This document shows positions 10,076 to 21,160 of a stretch of 64,000 nucleotides of DNA, in pieces. The DNA comes from Undaria pinnatifida. Its lineage: Eukaryota; Sar; Phaeophyceae; Laminariales; Alariaceae. Location: assembly GCA_012845835.1 (NCBI GenBank), contig JABAKD010000024.1, positions 5,636,109 to 5,700,108 of the forward strand, given 5' to 3'. The notes under the pieces were generated by a model. It saw nothing but the letters and a program-made list of their open reading frames with translations. It was not told the origin of the DNA and did not search any database. How positions within the stretch are numbered: position 1 is the stretch's first letter; the number at the start of each line of letters is the position of its first letter. A program made the translations under genes and the position numbers.

Positions 10076-12030
10076 TATATTATAAAAATTAAAATACACT
10101 CCAGCTGTGAGATCGAAGATTTCGTCGAAACTCATCTTTGCAAGCTGTGTGTGATACTCCGATCGCGCGCATTACGAGTTGTGTGTCCTCATTAAGGATA
10201 TAGGTCGGCGACTCCCCTTACAGCTACAGTGTAGCTATCAGGGTCAACAGGATGATTTTAGTCAGTCTGTGCGCGGAAACTATAAAACCCGTTTCTGAGG
10301 GGGACAAAATCTGACAGCTGTGAAGGGAAAGGGGGGGCCTGGTTTTGATCAAAAGCGAGCGGGTTTGGAGGGGGGCGGGGGGGGGGGGGGGTGGGGAAGG
10401 GGCAATTTGTGCATGTAAGCTATAAATCCTTTCGAGGGGATAAATCTGACGGTTTTGGCACCAGTATATTATTGGGGGCGGGGGGGGGGGTTGGGGCGGG
10501 GGGGGGGGGGGGGGGGCAGCTCGATATGTGCCTGGAAACTATACATTATTTCGAGGGGATAAATGTGACATTTTTGGAAATAATACATCAGTTTATCGTG
10601 TATATCCTGGGGTAAGTCGTACAATCAGTGAGTAAAGAGAGGGTGGAGTGTTCGAGGGGGTGGGGTTGGGATGGGTTGGGGGGGGAGGGTGGGGGGTGGG
10701 GGCGGGGGTGGGGGGTGGGGGGTGGGGGGGGGGGGGGGGGGGGGGGGGGGAAGGGCTTTAGGTGAGGGGTTTGTTATACGTGTGGTGCTAGGTCTAGGCG
10801 AAGGTGCGGGTGATGGGGAAGAAGGCGGCGTTCAAGGCGGAGGAGGGGGGGCGGGGGGGGGAAACACAGCGGCATGGATGGCTCTCGAAAGATAATGAGG
10901 TGATATACTGTGCGTGAAGTGTTTATTAATGTGGCGGATTTCGATATTTGGTGGGGCGTTTGAGTAAGGGAGAGCAAGAGGGGGGGGGGGGGGGGGGGAG
11001 ATTTTTTAGGAGGTTTAGGTCACAAATAATATTCAAATACACTTCGGCTGTGAGATCAAAGATATGTATCAGCTTGATATATATGATAAACCCCCCCTCC
11101 AACGCCCCCTCCTTTCCCGCCATCCGCACGATCGCCTAGACCCAGCACCGCGCGTATAGCAAGCCCCTATATATATGATTAATACGCGCGATCGGAGGAT
11201 CACGCACAATGTTGCAAACATCAGTGCCGACCAAATCCTTGATCTCATAGCTGGAGTGTATTTTAATATTATATGTGACCTATTGAACCCCCCCCCGGCG
11301 TTTCGATTTTTTTTTTCCCTCGCCTTCTCTTGCTTAAACGCCCCACCTAATATCGAAACACGCCAGAGAAAGAAACACTTACACGCCCCGGACATCGCCT
11401 CGTTATCGTTTTAGAGCCGTCCATGCCGCTGCTGCAGTTTCCACCCACCCCTTCCCCATCGCCCCCTCCTTCCCCACCACCCGCACCATCACCTAGACCT
11501 AGCACCACGCGTATAGCAAACCCCTACATCTATGCGACTTAACGCCCTCCCGCCTTGCCCCTCGCCCCCCTCGCCAAATGACCTCCCCTCCCCCACAAGA
11601 AATACTTTTAGTTTCCAGGCACAAGTTGACCTACCCCACCTGTCCCCTCCCCCCCCTCCCCCCCTCCCGCCACCCTTTTGATCAAAATCAGGCCCCCACG
11701 TCCTTGAAAACTCCGCCCTCCCCTCACCGGATATTCGACTTTTGCAGGATTCACTTGATAAATTGATGCATTTCCTCCCACAGCTGTAAGATTTTGTCCC
11801 CCTCGGAAACGGGTTTTATAGTTTCCGCGCACAGACTGCCCAACATCACCCTATTCAACCTGATAGCTACACTGTAGTTGCAAGGAGAGTCGCCGACCTA
11901 TATCTTTAAAAGAGGACACACAACCCGTAATACGCGCGATCGGAGTATCACACACAGCTTGCAACGATGAGTATCGACAAAATATTCGATCTCACAGCTG
12001 GAGTTTATTTTAATTTCTTGTAATATGATA
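10076..12030. mobile_element. R1 composite element, copy B: palindromic arrangement
   Basis: A plus-oriented half (core 10076-10330, then the G-rich AAACTATA/GAGGGGATAAAT modules and poly-G runs to about 11085) is followed by a minus-oriented half (about 11086-12030). The minus half has C-rich modules, a partial core near 11190-11280 and a full core at about 11772-12030. The R1 core therefore bounds both ends in inverted orientation, like a foldback element with long, internally repetitive terminal inverted repeats. No transposase frame is present. Confidence 0.7.
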
Positions 12031-12865
12031 AACAATCCCGTGGCCCACGTGTACCAAAACAAACATTTTGAACAGAAGGAATGGCGTTCCGCTGAATTTT
12101 GGTAAGTGAGACTCGACATTGAGATATCTGCTTTAGAAAAAGTTGTCATTTCTGTTGTGGCGCGTGTCTTGCGCTCTACAATCTATACCAATACCTATTT
12201 GGCGGCAAAGTCTTACTGTTGATATAAAGAAGACGGCTGTACGAGTCCAGGAGGTAAAGGTTTCACAACTGGGACATATCGTCGATCCCCAACTGGTGAT
12301 CTAGATTTTTCAGGACATATCTGCACGGTGTCAGCTAATGTTACCGGGTGGAAGCCGTGCGATATGCACGGTCTAGCACATGTTTGTCTCGGTTTGCACC
12401 ACTTGTACTCGATATATATAGACCCTACTCAACATCCCACAACCGCAGCCCCAGAGGACCCACTGGAGATGATCTAGGTCGTGATCTGCACGAGGTGTGA
12501 TAGGTTTGAACCGTGATCTCAGTACGTCACAATTGTTTCGGCGGTCGGCAATGCAGCGTCGATACCTTTCTGACGGACATCGACTACCCGCCCGTTATAT
12601 TGTTGTTTCATTCCCAATAACCACATACATGTCAAACCATCAAGGCGTTAGTCAGGTGGACCGTATCAGACTCGGCAAAGGTGGACCGTATCAGACTCGG
12701 CAAAGTCCCGGTTACAAACAAGACAACTTGAATATCTATTGGATGAATATCTAAACAGCGGCGACTTATGGTCGCCCAACTCCCTACAGTGCTCATCGCC
12801 TGAGTCGCTTTGAATGGATGTGAAGCATCGCCAGTTCTGCAAAAAAACACGGTTCGGGCAACCTG
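12031..12865. other. No gene; one short tandem duplication
   Basis: The only structure seen is a perfect 25-bp tandem duplication at 12654-12703 (unit AGGTGGACCGTATCAGACTC plus GGCAA). Nothing else is recognised. Confidence 0.5.
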
Positions 12866-13602
12866 CAAGCTGGTTCTTTATAAGAAATACGAGTGTATTC
12901 TTTGGCGAATGTCTGCGTTGTTTTTCGATTCAGACCGTGATTTTTTGCACAAGTCTTCTTTGTGACCTTGCGAAAATCTCACTCAATGTATTTTTTCTTT
13001 TTTGTTGCCTGAATTTTTGTCAGCTAAGGTGTTTTGGAAAATGTGGACCCCATTAGCCCGTTTTATTGGCGAAAACTTAACCAACAACCCCCCCGGGGGG
13101 TCAGGCCTCGATGGCATGTGGAACACCTTTGCAATAGTTCACGGTCTATCTCTCGAAAACGTCGTGAACATTCAAGCTTTTGTGCGTAAAAAATTGTAAG
13201 ATACGTTATAGTCATCAAATGACTTGGTTTAAGTTGAGGATCCAGTTTGTTTGCAAGGTTTTGCTTAATGTTGAAGACAGACGGGTGGCAGATGTTCGAC
13301 TAGTTGCTAAGATCTTTCTACGGACACATCATGACGTACATACAACCGGATCGTGTTTTGTTTGTCGCCCCCGCTGGGAAAAAAAACGCAATATTATTGA
13401 AACAAACGAAATCCTGCAATTGGTCGATACGAGTTTCGCTGCTAGGGACAGCCCGAGGCCGGGAAAAAGTAGCATGCCCATGTCACCCTCTTCCACTAGT
13501 AGTGTTGGGGGTCACCATGATACCTGATATTGACTTTTTGACGCGACTTAGCGGTATTCACGGGAGAGAAAAATTGTTTTTTTTTACATGAACCGGCATG
13601 GA
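12866..13602 (+). mobile_element. R2 TIR element, copy 1
   Basis: An R2 family copy of roughly 700 bp. Recognised by TGCAAGCTGGTTC at the start, the TTGGCGAATG...TTTTCGATTCAGAC block near 12900-12935, the GGTCGATACGAGTTTCGCTG block at about 13421-13440, and the inverted end ATGAACCGGCATG. Other copies are at 29.5, 33.4 and 44.8 kb. It lies in the presumed intron 1 of the copy 1 gene and has no credible protein. Confidence 0.7.
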
Positions 13603-13713
13603 TTACCGTAGGGAGGTCGGTGCCCGTGTGAAATAACTGTGGAATCGACAAGGGCGACCCTACGCCGCAGGCATATCAACACCAACCCTCCAATTTTAGT
13701 TGGACATGCTCAC

Positions 13714-14052
13714 CCGTCCGAGGAACCGGTAGGTTTGGTTGTCCAGGCACGTTATGTTGAGGTTGACCATAATGTAGTACCCTGTATCGTCCCAGTGAAG
13801 ACTCTGCACGCCCGCTGTACCCGCACAAATATCTGCATCCTCCATCCCCCCAGGGTCATCGTTGAAGTCTGGAGGAATGGTTGCCTCGTCGCTGTCACCA
13901 GTACATCGCATGACGAGCCCGTCGAGCCAGGATCCACTCCATACGGAGATGGAGTAAACCTTGGTGCCCGCGGGACATGGTACATTTACGCCACAAGCTA
14001 TTGTGGCCGTAAAGCACGCCAATATCGCCCTTGCGATGCCTCTGGAGAGCAT
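13714..14052 (-). pseudogene. Exon 1 of truncated membrane-protein paralog (copy 1), with signal peptide
   Basis: Minus-strand exon of 339 nt starting at ATG 14052. The encoded start has a hydrophobic stretch (LARAILACFTATIACG-like) typical of a signal peptide. It is followed by CPAGTKVYSISVWSGSWLDG, a second Cys, an acidic Asp/Glu stretch and a NITCLDNQTY segment with two sequons. The exon ends CGG|GTGAGC in phase 0. It is clearly homologous to exon 1 at 31476-31816. The reading frame is intact, but without exons 3-5 the gene is probably not functional, or it ends differently from its sister. Confidence 0.7.
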
Positions 14053-14700
14053 AATGGCAGCTCAATCTGAGGGTGCGGCGGTGCGAATAGCGAAGGTATT
14101 CGTTCAAGTATTAGAACGGTCTATCACACAAAGAAAACGGCAAGGAAAGGGAAACCCTGAAAAATTCTTTATTCAGCGACACATGGCCGCTTGCGATTTG
14201 CCACGGAAAATGTTTTGCGATTTGAAACACGCCACCACGGGAAGGCTAGGTTACCCTACACCAACAGGATATGTCAAGGTTTGCCTTGGTATAGCGTAAA
14301 CTGGGTACTGTGATGAACACAGTTGGTATCCCCCTAACCGTAGGCCACTTCAACTTATTTCAATGGAGTTTGTTGACAGTATTCGAAGTTGGCGTATGGT
14401 CTACCATTCTGACCCCCAAAAACAGCAGAAAAAGAAGGCGGCGGCGTCCGACGGCCCAGTTAGAAAGTCTAAAAGCGTGCAACACCAAGGAATATAATGT
14501 GACACCGTCGGGTTTTTCCTGTGTACAAGGGTTGATTATGACAATTCTGCGCTTGATAAAATATATTTGCGCTACGAACGGCGTATGCTACAGAAAATGT
14601 GGTGGGCGGTTGGTCTGTAGACGCTCCCGAGATTTGTTCACCCGTCCCTTATTTGTTCATGATCACAGACACTGGTATTAGCTATACATCGTCAAAATAA
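14053..14700. other. Spacer upstream of copy 1 exon 1
   Basis: Partly homologous to 34.4-34.6 kb: a CGGCGGCGTCCGACG-type block near 14440-14455 corresponds to one near 34487-34500. The reading frame is not conserved between the two copies, so I do not call a gene here. Confidence 0.4.
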
Positions 14701-14724
14701 CTATTTCGACTAACGGCTTTCTAA

Positions 14725-15130
14725 TCAACTCTCAACCAGAGTTTCAGGTTCCCTGCTGCAGCCACCCAAAGACCAGCCTATTGGTGCTGGTGCACCACTA
14801 TAGAGGGTTTCCGGTACTGCTAAGCTTGTTGTCTCCGTAAACCATTTCTGGAGCACCAAGTTTGGGACCGCATCTCGATCTATCACCGCCGTTTGTCCAA
14901 GGTTTGGTATGAGGCTCTCATTAGTGCCCATGCGTCAGCCGAATATACTATATATATTGCCAGTATTTGGTGCACTCGAACTTATCGGGGACACATTTAT
15001 TGTCTAGACTAGAGAGCTCTATTTCACACGCGTCAAGCACCAGAACAGTGTACAGCGAACAATGGCACAGCAGTAGTAACAAAACCGTATCTGCATGGCG
15101 GAAAACGAGTGTGTTGAACTCCAGACATTT
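14725..15130 (-). pseudogene. Fragment of a second duplicated minus-strand gene (copy 1)
   Basis: Minus-strand segments match 34735-35160. Shared are a VPD motif, a TA(V/A)I segment and a common C-terminal end CS-x-x-PETL-x-ES followed by a stop at about 14725. In this copy the segments sit in different frames with stops between them (TATATATAG near 14953), so it looks broken. I do not recognise the protein. It lies directly upstream of the membrane-protein gene on the same strand in both copies of the duplication. Confidence 0.4.
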
Positions 15131-15184
15131 ACAGAGTCGCAAATAACACCGAACGTTTTTCTCGTTTCGTGGAGCCCCTATTTA

Positions 15185-15990
15185 TATCCCGATTTACAAG
15201 AACAAACAGTTTGTTATTAAAATACACTAGAGATAGAAACGCTTGCCAGCCCCGCGATCGCGAGAGAGCGCCCGGCGGGTCAGCGCCGCACCACTAGCGT
15301 GGGCGGTGCCCACCCCACAGTGTTAGTGAAAACATGGGCTGAATCGGTGGCTGCCTGCCCAGCAACGAGGCTGTTAAAGACTCGACATATTTTTTGCGAG
15401 CCGTACCAACAGCAATAAATAGTTGTGCTTTTGTTGTCGTGCCTCTATTAACAAGTATATATGTGTGATGAATTCCGAATTCCTCCGCACAAGTGGCTAG
15501 CTGCAGATATATCACTCCAGATCGAAACACGAGACACTCCCCCGTGATCGCAAGAGAGCGCGCTGAGGGCGAGCAACGCACCACCAGCGCGGGCTGTGCC
15601 TACCCCACGCTGCCAGGAGAAAAAGCGGGCTGAATGGGCGGCTTTCTGTCGGAATACGAGTCTAATAAAAAAACTCGAGACATTTTGCAGAGTCGTAAAA
15701 ACGAGTGTTTTTGTCGAGGGGTCTCTCATCGCGGGGGGTGAAGCCACCAATTCCGCGAACAAACCCTGTGTTGTAAAAAACAACACTCTAAATCAAAGCA
15801 CCTACCCATGCCCCCGTGATCGCGAGAGAGCACGCCGCGGATCAGCGCCGCACCACCAGCGTGGGCCGTGCCCACTCCACGCTGCTAGCTAAAAGATGGG
15901 CTGAACCGGTGCTTGTCTGCCCCAGCAACGAGGCTGTTGACACAACAAGAGACATGTTAGCGAGCCGTCTCACATCCTTCGTGAGGACAC
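15185..15990. repeat. Tandem repeat, about 280-bp unit, 2.6 copies
   Basis: Three units share CCCGYGATCGCRAGAGAG, a CGCACCAC(T/C)AGCG block and GGGCTGAAT/CCGG. Anchors are at about 15251, 15541 and 15813, so spacings are 290 and 272. Units are diverged (roughly 70-80% by eye). Frames inside (up to 112 codons) are not conserved between units, so I treat it as non-coding. Confidence 0.75.
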
Positions 15991-16385
15991 ACACAGAGTA
16001 ACACGCGCGATTGTATCACATAAAACTTGCCAATATGAGTTTCGACAAAATCTTCCATCTCACAGATAGGGTGTATAGACTATATATATTGTTATAATGT
16101 ACGATTGCGACTAAAAATACGTGCCAGATATGATAGTTATTATTCAACAGGTGTGTGATATTGACGCTAAACTGCTATTTCACCCTCCAGCGCAATCAAT
16201 AACCTTGTCGATGTGGGACTCTGAGGTCACCAATTATAAGACAAATACACACAACACAAATACAGCAAGCAAGGTGATGTAATCATGCAATGCCACCGCC
16301 AATGATCACGAGGTGGACAAGTGCTAATCAGTACACGGGCTTAAACTAATAAAATTTACTCCGGAGTACATTTTCATGGTCCACA
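15991..16385. repeat. Degenerate R1 core (minus) and a short R8-like segment
   Basis: 15980-16080 resembles the R1 core in reverse (GATGAGTTTCGACAAAATC-like sequence and the ACACGCGCGAT block) with many changes. 16200-16330 resembles the 58.6-59 kb repeat (TGTGGGACTCTGAGGTCACC and AAGGTGATGTAATCATG). No gene. Confidence 0.5.
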
Positions 16386-17930
16386 GATGATGGTGGCTAC
16401 CTTCGGATACTACTACACTTCTAATGGTGTAGAGGTGGTTTTGGAGTTCGAATTTGACGTGGTGTGGGTGAAACCTCGGTGGAACTCTTCTTGGTTTCGT
16501 CTGCGTAAATAAAAAGTAATATACCCTTGATATACCCCAAAAACAAAATCTGCGGAGAGGGCTTGGCAGCGTCCGTAGGCAAAATATCCCTTCACAGCTA
16601 GCTGTCAGATTTTGTCTCCCTCAGAAACCGGTTTTATAGTTTCCGCGCACAGACTGACTAAAATCATCCTGTTGACCCTGATAGCTACACTGTAGTTGTA
16701 AGGGGAGTCGCCGACCTATATCCTTAATGAGGACACACAACTCGTAATGCGCGCGATCGGAGTATCACACACAGCTTGCAAAGATGACTTTCGACGAAAT
16801 CTTCGATCTCACAGCTGGATGGAGTGTATTTTCATTTTTTATAATAATTATCAAGTCGAAGAGGGAAGAAAGGGCTGACGTCCTCTCTCGATCAACAAGA
16901 AGACGCTCGCCCTAGATAAAGGGCATTGGTGTGAAGAGAGTCGGCTTAGTGACCCCGGATCCAAGTTTTGTCTAGAAAGGGATAATAAACGTCAAGGGAA
17001 AGTGCGAAGATAACACTCAGTCGCAGATAGAACGAGGCGCAAACAAAGGAACAAAAATAATGTGTGTGAGTTGTCTTCAAATAATACCGTTCTTTCTACC
17101 CGACGAGATTACCACGCCATTTTGTGCTAAGTGAGGCTAGTAGGTCGCCTGCGGTCTAGTGTCGAGGGATCCTCACCTTGCCGCATACCGGAATATTACA
17201 CCACCATGATTCTCCGAGTAATAATCAGGAGAACACGTTTTCACAACTGGGGCAGTCTCACCTCTGCTGCTTGATTTCACGCAGGAACGTTTCTCCAGGC
17301 TCAGCTCCTTTCCTTCTAGCGCAAAATCGATGGCCTCAGAGTTGCAAAATCGAACCAGCCACTTACTGCTGTAACAGAGACTGCACCCAAAACAGCATTG
17401 ACTGACTCAAGGGGGCGACATACGTGCACAGGGAGCAGTTGCTTATCCAAGTGCGAAGTATACCGGTATACTCTGGCAATATAGTACTATTAATAGCACT
17501 ATTACAAATGTACTTAATATTATAATATATCAGGTATAATAGACTAGACTACACATCCATACATCTGATCTGGCAGAAATGAACATATATATATATACTG
17601 TTCGGAGTGGTTTAAAATGGTTGTTAATACGAGTGAAAGTACTACGTGAGCTGAATGGCTGGAAACTAAGTAGATGGGGAGATTGGTCCCGACAACCGGT
17701 TATATTCTGGACAGTTTCCGTTATCGGTATATTATATACGTGAACACGCGTGTACTGATGAGGTAGCGAGATTGGTCCCAACACCCGGTGACTTTCCCGC
17801 CTTGACAGTTTTCAGTATCGGTATAGTGTATACGTGTACACGCGTGTACTAATAATGATGCGCCCTATGATAGCCCGGTGACGACGAAGGTATATAGGTG
17901 CATGGAAAAGTAAAAAAAAATTACGCGAAA
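16386..17930. repeat. R6 long repeat, copy 1 (interrupted by an R1 core)
   Basis: Homologous along its length to 61860-62960. Landmarks are GTAGAGGTGGTTTTGGAGTTC, GTGTGAAGAG, TCTAGAAAGGGA, CGCCTGCGGTCTAGTGTCG at 17141 and TGATTTCA-GCAGGA. Here it is split by a minus-oriented R1 core at about 16586-16856 that is absent from the other copy. A roughly 90-bp stretch containing GATTGGTCCCRACA and CACGCGTGTACT is duplicated in tandem at 17680-17855. No protein recognised. Confidence 0.75.
16586..16856 (-). mobile_element. R1 core, solo copy C inserted in R6
   Basis: A stand-alone R1 core of about 265-270 bp. Comparison with the uninterrupted R6 copy (near 62015-62035) puts its edges at about 16586 (ATCCCTTCACAGCT) and 16856 (ATAATAATTATC). 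This shows the core can occur without the G-rich modules, as solo LTRs or solo terminal repeats do. Confidence 0.75.
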
Positions 17931-18384
17931 CGACGCGTGCACCTCCGTAGATAGTAGCGATAGGTAGGGGTGAGATTTTTATTGGGAGGGGTCTTAATTT
18001 TTGTCCACTATAATGGTTAGTGTTGGTATTTTTACTTTATTTAGGCGGGGAATTTTTGCGAGTTAGATCCAACATCATACCTGGTATCTATTATATAAAT
18101 TTATTACCGTAGTTCCCACTATTATAGACTACTGCTCTATCATATGTATGGTAGGTGGTTTAGTTTGTTTTTCCTCCCCCTATCGCGGGAGGAGTACCAA
18201 TACAGAGTATTATTAGCTATCAAATGTGTTAATATTAATGCAGCATTCGAGAATTAAAGTCGGCTACTCCCAAAAATATCTCCGTGGGACACGAACCCAC
18301 GGTTCCAAATTGATACCGCTGTGAACATTTTCTGAAAAATAATCAGGACGTCAGGTGTGAGTTAGACGGAATTCGGGTCATATT
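17931..18384. other. No gene seen
   Basis: AT-rich spacer. It contains a perfect T-arm-like hairpin on the minus strand near 18279-18301 (see rejected items) and no other feature. Confidence 0.4.
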
Positions 18385-19075
18385 ATTATAAAAATTGAAA
18401 TACACTCCAGCTGTGAGATCGAAGATTTCGTCGAAACTCATATTTGCAAGCTGTGTGTGATACTCCGATCGCGCGTATTACGGGTTGTGTGTCCTCATTA
18501 AGAATATAGGTCGGCGACTCCCCTTGCAACTACAGTGTAGCTATCAGGGTCAACAGGGTGATGTTAGGCAGTCTGTGTGCGGAAACTATAAAACCCGTTT
18601 CTGAGGGGGACAAAATCTGACAGCTGTGGAAGGAAATGCATCAGTTCATCAAGTGAATCCTGTAAGTCGAATATCCGGTGAGGGGAGGGCGGAGATTTTA
18701 GGGACGTGGGGGCTTGATTTTGATTAAAAGGGGGGCGGGGGGGGGGAAGGGGGGGGAGGCGACGGGTGGGGCAGGTCTATTTGTGCGTGGAAACTATAAA
18801 TATTTCTTGTGGGGGAGGGGGGGGGAATGTGGCGGGGGGGGGCGGGGGCGGGGGGGAAGGGCTTAAGGTCGCATAGATGTAGGGGTTCGCTATACGCGTG
18901 GTGCTAGGTCTAGGCGATGGTGCGGGTGGTGGGTGAAGGAGGGGGCGTTGGGGACGGGAGTGGGTGGGAATTGCAGCAGCGGCGTGGACGGCTCTGAAAC
19001 GATAACGTGGCGATATCCAGGGCGTGGAAGTGTTTATCACTCTGGCGGATTTTGATAGTAGGTGGGGCGTTTAAG
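18385..19075 (+). repeat. R1 composite element, copy D
   Basis: R1 core at 18385-18640. It is followed by the CGAATATCCGGTGAGGG block, poly-G runs, one AAACTATAAAT module (about 18790) and the CGCATAGATGTAGGGG/GTGCTAGGTCTAGGCGATGG module. The end is taken where it meets the segment before copy E. Non-coding. Confidence 0.75.
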
Positions 19076-19192
19076 CAAGAAAAAGCGAGGGAAAAAACAC
19101 ACTCCTGGTAGCATACAATGTAGAAAGGTCGAATACCAAACGTATACGGCGCTTGGTTTCAATATCACGACGAGAGGAAGGGATTAGACTAT

Positions 19193-19955
19193 TATTATCA
19201 AAAAAGAAAATACACTCCAGCTGTGAGATCGGCGATCGGCGATTTCGTCGATACTCATCTTTGCAAGCTGTGTGTGATACTCCGATCGCGTGCATTACGA
19301 GTTGTGTGTCCTCATTAAGAATATAGGTCGGCGACTCACCTTACAACTACAGTGTGGCTATCAGGGTCAACAGGGTGATTTTGGTCAGTCTGTGCGCGGA
19401 AACTATAAAACCCGTTTCTGAGGGGGACAAAATCTGATAGCTGTAGAGGGATATATATGTATCTTTCTATCAAGTGAATCTTGTAAGTCGAATAGCCGGT
19501 GAGGGGGGGGGGCGGAGTTTTGAAGGACGTGGGGGCCTGGTTTTGATCAAAAGCTAGCGGGTTTGGAGGGGGGGGAGGGGGAGGGGGGGGGAACGGGGGG
19601 GCAATTTGTGCATGTAAGCTATAAATCCTTTCAAGGGGATAAATATGACGGTTTTGGCACCAGTTTATTAATGGGGGGGGGTTGGGGCTGGGGGGGGGGG
19701 GTTGGGGCGGGGCGGGGGGGGGTGGCGAGGGTTGGGGCGGGGGGGGGGGGTGTGGGGCAGCTCCATATGTGCGTGGAAACTATACATTATTTTGAGGGGA
19801 TGAATGTGACGGTTTTAGAAATAATGCATCAGTTTATCATATATATCCTAGAGTAAGTCGTACAATCAGTGAGTGAAGAGAGGGTGGAGTGTTCGAGGGG
19901 GTGGGGTTGCGATGTGTTTGGGGGGGTGGGGGAAAGGAAGGGCTTTAGGTGAGGG
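19193..19955 (+). repeat. R1 composite element, copy E
   Basis: R1 core at 19193-19455 carrying a short internal duplication (GATCGGCGATCGGCGATTTC near 19229). It is followed by a GATCAAAAGCTAGCGG block and AAACTATA/GAGGGGATAAAT-type modules interleaved with long G-runs. Direct tandem neighbour of copy D, same orientation. Confidence 0.75.
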
Positions 19956-21160
19956 GTTACTATTTCGGGTTAAATGCCCTATAATTGACATTTTTAAGGC
20001 CATGAAGGCCATTAGGGACATCTCTTATAAGTAAAGGAGTATACGGAGCAGAAAATGACATGGATTTTCGGGTCGCAGAATCAGACGGGCAGAATCGGAT
20101 CGACAACCCTTGATTGAATCCCTCATTTACGGGTAGAAAATTTCTTTGTTTCAAAATCAGCGTTAAAAATTATCGACAGCGGCGTTCGCTCGAATACGTC
20201 CTCGCACGAGTTCGCTGTACCAGGGCATCTCAGCGCACACGCAGATAAAGTTTTGCTCTGGTGACACGAGGGAAAACACACCGTCTGCGATGCACGCGAA
20301 GAGGGTTGTTTTTCTCCTCGCTCCCGTCGGTCTCGTGGATCAGCTACGACGACATATCGCGGACGCCGACTGTCCTCGTCCTCGACAAGTACGAGTAGTG
20401 TGTGTTATGTTTGGCGAATGCTGCAATCGCGACTGACTGCTAAAAGATTGGCAAGGCTCTTATAGTCGTCATCATCACTATCCCATCCCATCGGCACGTG
20501 GTCAGACGCGACGTGTGCGCTAGTGGATAGCGGGACACAACAACAACACCACGGGTACACCTATGATACGTGTTGCTATTGGCAAGGAGATAGAAATGTA
20601 TTTAGATGCGTTTCTGGTATCTTGGACTGCGTTTGAACTACTGCAACAGCAGTACTAATCTGCTCTTGGCTTGTTACCACGCTTTTTGTCTCCCACAACA
20701 TGTTGAACCAAATCCGGGTGCCGTTTTCGGTTTGGGTAGGGATGTCATACGAAACTGGTCCCCTTTTACGGGCGGAGGCATATTTTCCTATATATATATC
20801 TGATGATTTAATGAATATCGCAATACCAATATGAAAATTTCGTATTACACAGCATCATATCTACACGATACAACTTGTAAATGCATCGCGATTTTGGCAA
20901 ATCAAACGATACGTAAATCGATGTGAGTGAGATATCGTATTTACTATTTGGGTACACGACTACGTACCTGGTACACGATATTACCGATACTGGTGAGATA
21001 TCGTAGTTGCTATGGATTATGATATTGCAAGACACATGGCAAGATATCAAGGTAAGACCCAACATTAGACGAATCATGATACAGGAACACACAACACATG
21101 ATACGATATAGATATATCCCAAAAGTTAGAACCGACATTTTTTATGCTCGGCATTGTAAT
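19956..21160. other. No recognisable gene
   Basis: About 1.2 kb. 20815-21110 is rich in GATATCGTA-like words (GAGATATCGTATTTACTA and GAGATATCGTAGTTGCTA), suggesting an old short repeat. No coding feature supportable. Confidence 0.4.

Noticed and set aside
13180-13591. Plus frames of 95-115 codons
   Set aside because: They fall inside an R2 element and are not conserved in the other R2 copies.
18279-18301. tRNA gene on the minus strand, suggested by a perfect T-arm (GTGGG, loop TTCGTGT, CCCAC)
   Set aside because: No matching acceptor 5' strand, D-arm or anticodon arm at the right distance.
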